A stretch of 64,000 nucleotides of DNA from Synoicihabitans lomoniglobus (lineage in GTDB: Bacteria > Verrucomicrobiota > Verrucomicrobiia > Opitutales > Opitutaceae). This document shows positions 26,626 to 33,476 of the stretch, piece by piece. Numbering within the stretch: the stretch's first letter is position 1; each line of letters starts with the position of its first letter. Location: positions 2,599,501 through 2,663,500 of the forward strand of contig NZ_CP119075.1 of the NCBI RefSeq assembly GCF_029023725.1. Reading direction: 5' to 3'. The notes beneath the pieces were generated by a model. It was not told the origin of the DNA. It searched no databases and saw only the letters and a list, made by a program, of their open reading frames with translations. Made by a program: the position numbers and the translations under genes.

Positions 26626-26739
26626 CCCTTTTTTGTGGCACGGGTCAGTCGACTGGTCAACGCCTCCGATGAAGCCGGCGGAGAAACTGCCAGGCTGCGC
26701 AAGCGTTGTGCAATGTGCAAAGTCTGACCCTTTTTTGTG
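26537..26739. repeat. Tandem duplication of the RAYT right end (about 100 bp x 2)
   Basis: Two direct copies, 26537-26637 and 26641-26739, each run from CGGGTCAGTCGACT to AGTCTGACCCTTTTTTGTG with only a few differences. The first covers the last codons of the intact RAYT gene. Both end in an inverted form of the left-end repeat (TGCAATGTGCAAAGTCTGACCC-like). A third partial end (CTGACCCTTTTTTGTGTG) follows near 26748. Confidence 0.85.
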
Positions 26740-26799
26740 TGTGTGCCTGACCCTTTTTTGTGTGCGGGGAACCAGATTAAGCCAAGCCTTGGCGTTGCC

Positions 26800-26834
26800 A
26801 AAAAAACGCCGCACTCCAAAAGGAATGCGGCGTT
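26800..26834 (-). terminator. Rho-independent terminator of the 26867-27586 gene
   Basis: On the minus strand an AACGCCGCATTCC arm pairs with GGAGTGCGGCGTT (one mismatch) around a 4-nt loop and is followed by a run of seven T. It lies about 30 bp past the stop codon. It also marks the boundary of the RAYT array. Confidence 0.88.
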
Positions 26835-26866
26835 CGCGAGTTGTTTGGGAATGGGAGAGTCGTTCT

Positions 26867-27586
26867 TCAGTTGAGCTGAACCGGTGCGAGCAAGCGGAAC
26901 TCGAAGAACGTGCCCGCCGGATACGCCACGGCGTCACCTTTGGTGGCGGCCGAACGGATGAGTCCCAGGCCGGCACCGGTTCCTGCCGCGCCGCTGGCCA
27001 TCTGGTGACTCGCGGCCCCGATCGCCACTTCTTTCAACGTGCCGGCTCGGTCGCCGGTTTCGGCCTGTGGCGAAGTTCGCACCGCAATATGCTTTCCTCC
27101 GTATTCCATTTCGACCAACGAGAATGCCAGCTCGGCCCGGCCGCGTAGACGCCCTGCCCGTTCGGCTTTCTTGAGTTGTCCCGTCAAGCGGCTACCGGCA
27201 GGAACGGCGACTGTGCCATCGACTTTTACATCGGTCATGAGCTCGACCGCGAAACGGTCGCCAGGCTGATTGCGTTGCGAATCCAGGGGCTCCAAAAGCT
27301 TCACAAACAGAGCTGTATTCGCCGGCACGACCACCGTTGCGGGTGAAACACGCGCGACATCGATCGATTGGGTCGAAGCGGAGGTGGGTTGGAGCGACAA
27401 CGCTGCAACGTCACTGCGCGGGATGGTTTGGACGGTCGAGTCCACTTGGAAACGAACCGCGTCGGCGGTGCCGCCGATGTAAGTGCCTTCGAGCACGGAG
27501 CCGTTGGTCAGTTTCAACACGTCAGCGTGAGAAACCGAAGCGAACGGCAGTATAACGAGAGATAAGAATAGGAGGTGTGATTTCAT
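26867..27586 (-). CDS. Exported protein of unknown function
   Basis: The 239-residue protein has a Sec signal peptide (MKSHLLFLSLVILPFASVSHA). Residues 22-70 look like a small SH3-like module (VLKLTNGSVLEGTYIGG...). Residues 80-160 contain VPANTALFVKLLEPLDSQRNQPGDRFAVEL and VPAGSRLTGQLKKAER, a pattern of beta-rich periplasmic domains seen in uncharacterised acidobacterial and verrucomicrobial proteins. A Gly/Ala-rich segment then resembles a glycine-zipper (GAAGTGAGLGLI). It ends with TFFEFRLLAPVQL. It has its own terminator. I do not recognise a function; a cell-envelope role is plausible. Confidence 0.75.
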   Translation of the reverse strand: MKSHLLFLSLVILPFASVSHADVLKLTNGSVLEGTYIGGTADAVRFQVDSTVQTIPRSDVAALSLQPTSASTQSIDVARVSPATVVVPANTALFVKLLEPLDSQRNQPGDRFAVELMTDVKVDGTVAVPAGSRLTGQLKKAERAGRLRGRAELAFSLVEMEYGGKHIAVRTSPQAETGDRAGTLKEVAIGAASHQMASGAAGTGAGLGLIRSAATKGDAVAYPAGTFFEFRLLAPVQLN

Positions 27587-27875
27587 GTTGTTAATGAAGG
27601 GTTGCTTCTCCCTTTAACACACCCCGTGCCAACGAGATCACGGCAACCATATGCTGTTTATTTATAATATCTTACGAATACCTAATTTCAGCCACTTCGC
27701 TGGCATTGGCGCGTAAACTCGCGCAGAAAACGGAATTCCGTGTGGAGGACATAACAGGACAAGGTGAGCTGCCCCGTGTGCTGGAGTCGCTCGTTTGAGA
27801 GTATCTGCGGACTCACCCCGGAGGGACCGGTTCCACCCGGTCCACGGTGCCTCACCGCCGCGCGCTTGGCGGCAA

Positions 27876-27904
27876 CAGCGGACGACGTGGAAGTCGTCCC
27901 TCCG
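27876..27904. repeat. Hairpin repeat with GGACGAC/GTCGTCC arms (copy 2 of 2)
   Basis: Identical over 29 bp to 8726-8754, about 19 kb away, in the same orientation. The 7-bp inverted arms enclose GTGGAA. Confidence 0.8.
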
Positions 27905-27926
27905 CCGAACTTTCAGCGTGTTTTTT

Positions 27927-28017
27927 AACGCAAAGTCGCCAAGGCGCAGAGGTCGCAGAGTGTAAGGTGTCCTGAGAGGAGTCTTCGCGACCTTCGCGCC
28001 TCCGCTCCTTGGCGTTG
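27927..28017. repeat. Intergenic palindrome, CGCAGAG class (copy 2 of 2)
   Basis: Left arm 27927-27960 (AACGCAAAGTCGCCAAGGCG...) pairs with right arm 27981-28017 (ending CTCCTTGGCGTTGAA). The centre matches that of the copy at 7068-7150. Confidence 0.75.
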
Positions 28018-28110
28018 AATTCTGCATCCGTCGCCGACCCAACGCGGACTCCGTTTGACGGCTTCGCCCGTTCGCAATCGAGAATCGAGAACCCCAATTC
28101 AAAAATCCCT

Positions 28111-28304
28111 CCTACCCCTCCGCCTCCGCCGAGGCTATGGCGGATCAGACACGGGGAATGGCTGCGGCCTACGGCCTGGAGGCTGCCCCTTCGACGCCGC
28201 GCTGCGTCGTCGCCCCATCTCCGATCCGCGGAGCGGATCTCCGTCAAACCCCTTCCTCCTTCGCTGAAGCTTCGGAGGATCAGACCGGGGTTCGCTTCCC
28301 CTCG
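28111..28304 (+). repeat. Direct duplication, unit A
   Basis: About 194 bp nearly identical to 28366-28558 (offset 255, then 254 after a 1-bp indel). The unit starts CCTCCGCCTCCGCCGAGG and ends with CAGACCGGGGTTCGCTTCCC, which closely resembles the T-arm of the tRNA-Glu at 28625-28696 but in opposite orientation. It contains a hairpin centred on GAAGCTTC. Confidence 0.85.
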
Positions 28305-28365
28305 CGGGTCCGTTTTCTACCGATTGCTGCCTTCGAGACTTGAGATTCCAAATTCGGAAATTCCT

Positions 28366-28558
28366 TCCACCCCTCCGCCTCCGCCGAGGCTATGGCGGAC
28401 AGACACGGGGAATGGCTGCGGCCTACGGCCTGGAGGCTGCGCCTTCGACGCCGCGCTGCGTCGTCGCCCCATCTCCGATCCGCGGAGCGGATCTCCGTCA
28501 AACCCCTTCCTCCTTCGCTGAAGCTTCGGAGGATCAGACCGGGGTTCGCTTCCCCTTC
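28366..28558 (+). repeat. Direct duplication, unit B
   Basis: Second copy of the 28111-28304 unit, ending about 66 bp before the tRNA-Glu gene. Confidence 0.85.
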
Positions 28559-28624
28559 GCGCGTTGTGCATTCGGTCGATCGACAGAATTCGTGATCTTT
28601 GATTTTGAATTCCCAAGACCCTCC

Positions 28625-28696
28625 TACCCCCACGGGGAATCGAACCCCGGTCTGGTCCGTGAGAGGGACCTGTCCTAACCGCTAGACGATAGGGGC
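28625..28696 (-). tRNA. tRNA-Glu (anticodon CTC)
   Basis: The minus strand folds as a 72-nt tRNA: acceptor GCCCCTA with TGGGGGT (G-U at both the first and sixth pair), D-arm GTCTAGCGGTTAGGAC, anticodon arm GGTCC-CTCTCAC-GGACC giving CTC, and T-arm CGGGG-TTCGATT-CCCCG. The D-arm GTCTAG..GGTTAGGAC is characteristic of bacterial tRNA-Glu. CCA is not encoded. Confidence 0.93.
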
Positions 28697-28879
28697 GGCT
28701 GTAGAAGAGGGCGGAAAATCGGTCTCCATTCTGCCTCTGGCAAGCCAAAATGCGCGATTCCCGCCGAACCGAGCCCCCAGCCGGCTTCGTTGCGGATCAT
28801 CATCGGCTCCCCCGCATTCCGCTGGCGACCCGGTGGTTTTCTCTTCGCCCCCTGCCTCCCGCTCGAACATCCTGCGGCA

Positions 28880-29944
28880 ATGTTTTCTTCATTCGAGTCC
28901 ATGACCGAGGCCTTGAGCAGCTTGATTCCAATGGCGATTACGGCGGCAGTTTGCGGAATCGCCCTGCGCTTGGCGCATTGGCTTCTGTTGGGGCGTGAGC
29001 AAAATCTGGGCGGCGAACGCGCGCTCCCTCGTCAGCTTATCATGCTGGGGCTCACGCTCGCCTCGGTCGCCTTGTTGGTGCTGTCATTGCCGGTCAGCGA
29101 CAGCAGCCGCAACCAAGTGCTGGGTCTCGTGGGTTTGCTCGTATCAGGGTTGTTCGCATTCTCCTCGACGACTCTCGTCGCCAACCTCACGGCCGGTATC
29201 ATGCTCCGCGTCACGAAACCTTTTCGCACGGGGGATTTCATCAAAATCGATGAGTATTTCGGACGCGTTTCCGAGCGGGGTCTTCTCGACACCGAAGTGC
29301 AGACGGAGTTTCGCGACCTGATCGCCTTTCCCCACACCTACCTCATCAGCCACCCGGTCACGACGATCCGCGCGTCGGGCACCATCGTGACGACGGTCGT
29401 GTCGCTGGGATACGATGTCCATCATGCCACGGTCGAGGAGCACCTGAAAGCAGCGGCCACCGCGACGGGACTCGAGGATCCGTTTGTGCATATCACGGAA
29501 CTCGGCAACTACGCCGTGTCCTACCGCGTCGCCGGTTTGTTGACCGAAGTAAAGAGTCTGCTGACGTCTCGCTCCAACCTCAACCGTCACGTCCTGGATC
29601 AACTCCACCGGGCCGGAATCGAAATCGCTTCGCCCACGATCATGAATCAGCGCCGCCTGCCCGATGCCGGCCAAATCATGCCTCAAGCTTCCGACCAAAC
29701 TGCCACCCAGCCGATCGCCTCCCCCGAAAGCACCGCTGAAACCCTCGCGTTCGACAAAGCCGATCAAGCCGAAGCGCTCGAACTGCGCCGGATCGCCATC
29801 GAAGAACAAATCAAAGCGCTCGAATCACAACTGTCCGGCGCCGACGCCACACGTCGCCACGAATTCACGACCAAGATCAATGCGCTCAAGGCCGAGCGCG
29901 AATCCATCGTGCACGATACCAAGAACCTGGACGCAGACACCTAA
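28880..29944 (+). CDS. MscS-family mechanosensitive ion channel
   Basis: The 354-residue protein has three N-terminal transmembrane helices and then the MscS core. TM3a/3b (LLVSGLFAFSSTTLVANLTAGIML) leads into the beta-domain motif PFRTGDFIKID and a cytoplasmic alpha/beta cage (FPHTYLISHPVTT..., VVSLGYDVHHATVEEHL). The last 60 residues form a predicted coiled coil (ALELRRIAIEEQIKALESQL), unusual for minimal MscS. I prefer ATG 28880 (MFSSFESM) over an in-frame ATG 90 bp upstream, because the upstream part is Arg/Pro-rich and not membrane-like. It would release solutes on hypo-osmotic shock. Confidence 0.87.
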   Translation: MFSSFESMTEALSSLIPMAITAAVCGIALRLAHWLLLGREQNLGGERALPRQLIMLGLTLASVALLVLSLPVSDSSRNQVLGLVGLLVSGLFAFSSTTLVANLTAGIMLRVTKPFRTGDFIKIDEYFGRVSERGLLDTEVQTEFRDLIAFPHTYLISHPVTTIRASGTIVTTVVSLGYDVHHATVEEHLKAAATATGLEDPFVHITELGNYAVSYRVAGLLTEVKSLLTSRSNLNRHVLDQLHRAGIEIASPTIMNQRRLPDAGQIMPQASDQTATQPIASPESTAETLAFDKADQAEALELRRIAIEEQIKALESQLSGADATRRHEFTTKINALKAERESIVHDTKNLDADT

Positions 29945-29970
29945 CGGTCGTCGTCAGGCGTGGGACGGAA

Positions 29971-30450
29971 TTAGAATTCCAGCACCAAGATATAGCCCTG
30001 ATCTCGAGCGCGGAAAATCCCCGCCGCCAGGTCGCCGTCATCGATCTGCGCGTCCACCGCCGTCATGGTCGCCACATCCGCCGTGGGCTGATAAATGGAA
30101 AGACCAGCCCGCTAACCGAACTGATCACGATCCCAGTCCCAGTTGCCTCCCAACGGGGTGCTGCCGGTCCAATTACCGAGATCCAGATAACCGGCCATCT
30201 CCCCCGGCATGCCCGCCGCACCATCGGGCGGCCAGCCCCCATTCTCCGTCGCATAAATCTCAAACGCGTCCTTACCAATGCGCAGATCATTCGCGAAGGT
30301 CGTGGCGCGTGATTTGAGTCGCATGTGGGAAAATGCCGGAATCGCGATCGCCGCCAACAGACCAATGATCACCACCACGATCATGATCTCGACCAGGGTG
30401 AATCCGCGGCGACGTGGAGAGGCGAAGGAGTGGGGGCAAATCAAGCGCAT
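29971..30450 (-). pseudogene. Type II/IV prepilin-like protein interrupted by an amber codon
   Basis: From ATG 30450 (MRLICPHSFASPRRR) the prepilin signature GFTLVEIMIVVVIIGLLAAIAIPAF is clear: cleavage after Gly, Phe+1 and Glu+5. The frame meets TAG at 30112-30114 after WDWDRDQFG. Beyond it the same frame reads on without interruption as RAGLSIYQP...GIFRARDQGYILVLEF to TAA at 29971-29973, which looks like a normal pilin C-terminus. The TAG most likely replaces a Tyr codon by one base change. It is either a recent pseudogene, a sequencing error or a read-through site. Confidence 0.85.
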
Positions 30451-30645
30451 AACGGCACGAGTTCTGAGCTGGATATTTGCCAATCCTTTTCATTTTCCAA
30501 TCTTTAACCCTATCAATGAAGTGTGAATTTTAGGGAGCTTACCTCAGGCTCCCTTACAGTTGAAACGCTGCCGCGCGTCCCCACGATGGTTTCGGCTCAG
30601 CTCGCCTGACCGCCGCAATCGATCGATTCTCCCCCTCCCCTCCCC

Positions 30646-31599
30646 ATGACTCGTCGCGACTTCATGCAAACCACCGCCGCCTTGGGCGCGGTCGCCGCCT
30701 TCCCCCGATTCACCCGCGCCGCCCCGCCTTCCGTGTCAGCGTTGCGCGTGCACCTATTTTCCAAGCACCTGCAGTTTCTCGACTACGCCGCCATGGCGGC
30801 GAAAGCCGCCGAACTGGGCTTCGATGGCGTCGACCTGACCGTGCGGCCGCGGGGCCACGTGGAACCCGCCGAAGTAAAAAGCGCCTTGCCTCGGGCCGCA
30901 GCGGCGCTGCGCCGCGCCGGGCTTGAGCCCGTCATGTGCACGACGGGTATCAACACGATGGCCGACCCGCTCAGTGATACCGTATTGGGAGCCATCGCCG
31001 ATGCCGGGTTCACTCATCTGCGTCTCGGGTATCATCAATTTTCGGACGAGGAGTCGCTGCCCGCCACCCTCACCTCGCTCCGACCGGTGGTGCGCGAGCT
31101 GGCCACGGCGTTGCAACGGCGCGGACTGCAGGGCGCGTTCCAAAATCACGCGGGCGCCCGCTACGTCGGCGCCTCGATCTGGGAGCTGTGGCAGGTTCTG
31201 GAGGACATCGACCCGACGCAAATCGGACTCCAGTTCGACATCCGCCACGTCACGGCCGAGCGCGGTCTGTCATGGATTAATGAATACCGTCTGGCGGCGC
31301 CCAAGATCGCTTCGCTTGCCCTCAAGGATTCCAAGTGGATCGAGGATCCCGCCACCGGCAGAGGCACGGCCGTTTACACGCCGGTCGGCGAGGGCTGGGT
31401 CGATTGGCCGGCGTATTTCAAACTGCTCCAAACTCACGCCATCGACGTGCCCGCGAGCCTCCACCTGGAATACGATCTCGGGGGCGCCGATCACGGGCAC
31501 CGGCAATTGACCGTGGAACCGGCGGTGGTTTACGCCGCCATGCAGCGGGACTTGCAACGCGTGCGAAAACTCGACGCGGCCGCCCGCCGCTCAGGCTGA
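30646..31599 (+). CDS. Exported sugar phosphate isomerase/epimerase-like protein (Tat signal)
   Basis: The 317-residue protein starts MTRRDFMQTTAALGAVAAFP, a Tat-type signal with RRDF. The mature part is a xylose isomerase-like TIM barrel: LGFDGVDLTVRP near residue 50, HLRLGYHQF near 127, GAFQNHAG near 165, an IGLQFDIRHVTAE metal-ligand strand near 195, and LHLEYDLGG near 270. It is the second of three such TIM-barrel proteins in this window (others at 2359 and 47887). The periplasmic location suggests it acts on sugars released outside the cytoplasm, or has another role; substrate unknown. Confidence 0.83.
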   Translation: MTRRDFMQTTAALGAVAAFPRFTRAAPPSVSALRVHLFSKHLQFLDYAAMAAKAAELGFDGVDLTVRPRGHVEPAEVKSALPRAAAALRRAGLEPVMCTTGINTMADPLSDTVLGAIADAGFTHLRLGYHQFSDEESLPATLTSLRPVVRELATALQRRGLQGAFQNHAGARYVGASIWELWQVLEDIDPTQIGLQFDIRHVTAERGLSWINEYRLAAPKIASLALKDSKWIEDPATGRGTAVYTPVGEGWVDWPAYFKLLQTHAIDVPASLHLEYDLGGADHGHRQLTVEPAVVYAAMQRDLQRVRKLDAAARRSG

Positions 31600-31605
31600 G
31601 TCGCG

Positions 31606-32442
31606 TTACCGCAGGGAAAACGTCACCCGACCCAGTTTGCCGAAATCGGCCACGTAGCGACCGGCTTCACCCGGGATCACGGTGCCCAGGGCGCCCGTGA
31701 TCAGCAGGTCGTTGCGATTCACTTCGAATCCCTCCCGCAAGCGCTGCCGCACCAGCCACAGCAAGGCTTCCCACTGGTCCCCCATGGCGTCGGTTCCCTT
31801 GCCCTCGGAAACGACTTCGTTGTTCCGCGAAAGCGTTACGTCCAACCGATCCAGATTCACCAGCGACAAGGGCTTGGGTCGTCCTTTGACCACCGTGGCC
31901 GCCGCCACATTGCTCGCGATAATATCGACGCCCGTCATTTGACCTTCGGGCGCAAAATAGATGTTCGGCAACTCCACGATCGGAACCACCTGCCGCACGT
32001 AACGTTTCAGATCTTCCACATCCGTGGGTTCGTCCCGGATGGTCAGTTTGAGTTCAAACCCCACCTCCATCTCAATGACCAGCCCCTTGAACTGACGCAG
32101 GCTGACAAACGTCGCAGTATTTTTGATGTGCGATTTCAGCAGTTCGCCCGCCACGGGTTCGAGCAGACCGAAACGCGATTGGGCTCCGACTGAAGTGAGA
32201 CCCGCTTTGTGACCAACCACCTCGTCGCCGGCGTCGACCAATTTCTTCACCACGGCCTTTTGCACGCGATAGCCCAACATTTCGGTCGCCGCGCGATTTT
32301 CGGCCGCAATGGCGGGGAACGCCTGCTTACGCTGAATCGCAGTTACAATCTGATCGGCCCACTCATCGAAATTCTGAGCGGAGGCGGAGGTTACGCTGAT
32401 CGTCCATACAACGACGGTGAGGAGAAAGCGGGGTAGTTTCAT
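31606..32442 (-). CDS. Exported 2-keto-4-pentenoate hydratase / fumarylacetoacetate-hydrolase-like protein
   Basis: The 278-residue protein has a Sec signal peptide (FLLTVVVWTISVTSASA) followed by the MhpD-like fold: AYRVQKAVV-type helix (MLGYRVQKAVVKKL), GHKAGLTS, VIEMEVGFEL holding the conserved acidic residues, a VELPN segment, and GDQWEALLWLV with a final TGALGTVIPGEAG strand. Family members hydrate 2-keto-4-pentenoates or decarboxylate ketoacids in the cytoplasm during aromatic catabolism. An exported version is odd and may act on periplasmic ketoacids or be non-catalytic. It is convergent with the isomerase gene, with a 6-bp gap. Confidence 0.8.
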   Translation of the reverse strand: MKLPRFLLTVVVWTISVTSASAQNFDEWADQIVTAIQRKQAFPAIAAENRAATEMLGYRVQKAVVKKLVDAGDEVVGHKAGLTSVGAQSRFGLLEPVAGELLKSHIKNTATFVSLRQFKGLVIEMEVGFELKLTIRDEPTDVEDLKRYVRQVVPIVELPNIYFAPEGQMTGVDIIASNVAAATVVKGRPKPLSLVNLDRLDVTLSRNNEVVSEGKGTDAMGDQWEALLWLVRQRLREGFEVNRNDLLITGALGTVIPGEAGRYVADFGKLGRVTFSLR

Positions 32443-32484
32443 GGCAGGGGGGGGGCGTGGGCGGGAGAAATTGCGAGCAACAGA

Positions 32485-32520
32485 TTTTTATCCACCAATG
32501 GATACAGATAAACCCTGATT
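32485..32520. repeat. Dispersed repeat, ACAGATAAAC class (half element)
   Basis: TTTTATCCACCAATGGATAC with AGATAAACCCTGATT resembles the inverted complement of 40373-40410. Only one arm is evident. Confidence 0.55.
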
Positions 32521-32624
32521 CGGATTTTTATACCGGAGTGGCTGCAACCGAAATGGTTTCAGCGCGTAGCCGGTGGGCCAAGCCACGGGTGTCCATCGAT
32601 GGTTGGAAAATGCGGGTAAGAGCG

Positions 32625-33320
32625 TCATTGCACCAGGAAATCAAAATAGGTCTCGGCAAACGGCTCGGCGCGCAGGGTAAAGTGCCACCATTCGCGATCG
32701 TAAGGCTCGAATCCGTGCTGGGCCATAACCGCGCGCAATCGACTCCGGTTCGCTTTTTGCTCGGCGGTCACGGCATCCGAGCAGGGGGCAGACTCCGGAC
32801 CGAAAAAATCAAACGGCGTGCCCATGTCGACTTCGACCCACGCGCCATTTCCGCCGCGCTTCATCAGGGTCACATCCAACGTGCTGCCGCGCGAGTGACC
32901 GGATTCGAGCGCCAGGTAACCTTCCGCAAACAGGCGGGGTTTCGCGACGCCCGGATAATACTCGGACTGCGTCGCCACGTCCGATCGATCCCGCGCCCAA
33001 CGCACAAAGTGATGCACCGCCCGTTGCGGGCGATAGGCATCGAAAATTTTGAGCGCGAATCCCTCCCCGGCCAAATCGGTCTGCACGGCGCGTAGCGCGG
33101 TGGCTGCCTCCCGGGTGAGTATCGCCCGTCCGCTTTCATAACCATCAATCGGCACGCCCACGAAATTCGCGGACGTCGCGTAGCGGAGATCCTGCTGCAC
33201 GCCCGGGGCGACTTGGTCGACATGGACAAAGCCCGCTGGCAGAGGATCCGCCTCCGCCGCGCGCAGCGGCCACAGCTCGCCCGCAAGCAGGAGTCCAATG
33301 GTAAGTCGAAGGATACGCAT
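32625..33320 (-). CDS. D-Ala-D-Ala dipeptidase (VanX/DdpX type, M15D)
   Basis: The 231-residue protein is a zinc D,D-dipeptidase. A signal peptide (MRILRLTIGLLLAGELWPLRA) directs it to the periplasm. The family motifs are present: FDAYRPQRAV, the zinc motif S-G-H-S-R-G-S-T-L-D with its His and Asp ligands, and EWWHF supplying the catalytic Glu and the third zinc His. I start at ATG 33320, where the signal peptide begins; a longer frame to 33503 is unlikely. The exported form points to peptidoglycan-fragment recycling (DdpX-like) rather than vancomycin resistance. No vanHA partners are nearby. Confidence 0.87.
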   Translation of the reverse strand: MRILRLTIGLLLAGELWPLRAAEADPLPAGFVHVDQVAPGVQQDLRYATSANFVGVPIDGYESGRAILTREAATALRAVQTDLAGEGFALKIFDAYRPQRAVHHFVRWARDRSDVATQSEYYPGVAKPRLFAEGYLALESGHSRGSTLDVTLMKRGGNGAWVEVDMGTPFDFFGPESAPCSDAVTAEQKANRSRLRAVMAQHGFEPYDREWWHFTLRAEPFAETYFDFLVQ

Positions 33321-33476
33321 AACCGAAATCGCGGTTCGTCCGCCGCACGAGGACAGGTAAATGACCATTTGCTTCCGTGCAACGCCACGACGGACAGAGT
33401 GAACGATCAGCCTTGGCCAATCTCGCCCCGCACCGCCGATTGTCACTCCATGGTGCCAACCCCCAACGTTTTCCTC

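Larger units (their letters stand above)
23219..26740 (+). mobile_element. RAYT (REP-associated tyrosine transposase) array
   Basis: This block holds one intact RAYT gene (25648-26625), four 5'-anchored truncated copies (23337, 23456, 24489, 25406) and short fragments. The shared left end begins GGCGGAAAAYGGGGTCAG and continues ACTTTGCACATTGCAC. Full or near-full copies start near 23277, 23396, 23992, 24211, 24430, 25347, 25528 and 25589. Inverted copies at about 26605-26628 and 26705-26730 form right ends. Each truncated gene is interrupted directly by another left end. The block lies between the RES gene and an unrelated minus-strand gene, so it looks like repeated insertion or amplification at one locus. 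Confidence 0.88.
27587..28624. other. Repeat-rich intergenic region (about 1 kb) next to tRNA-Glu
   Basis: I see no credible gene. The region holds the GGACGAC hairpin repeat (27876-27904), a CGCAGAG-class palindrome (27927-28017) and a near-perfect direct duplication (28111-28304 and 28366-28558). Open frames here have low-complexity Arg/Pro/Ser composition and are by-products of GC-rich repeats. Confidence 0.7.

Noticed and set aside
28009..28678. Several frames in the 28-kb repeat region
   Set aside because: Low-complexity Arg/Pro/Ser products of duplicated GC-rich repeats; one runs into the tRNA.
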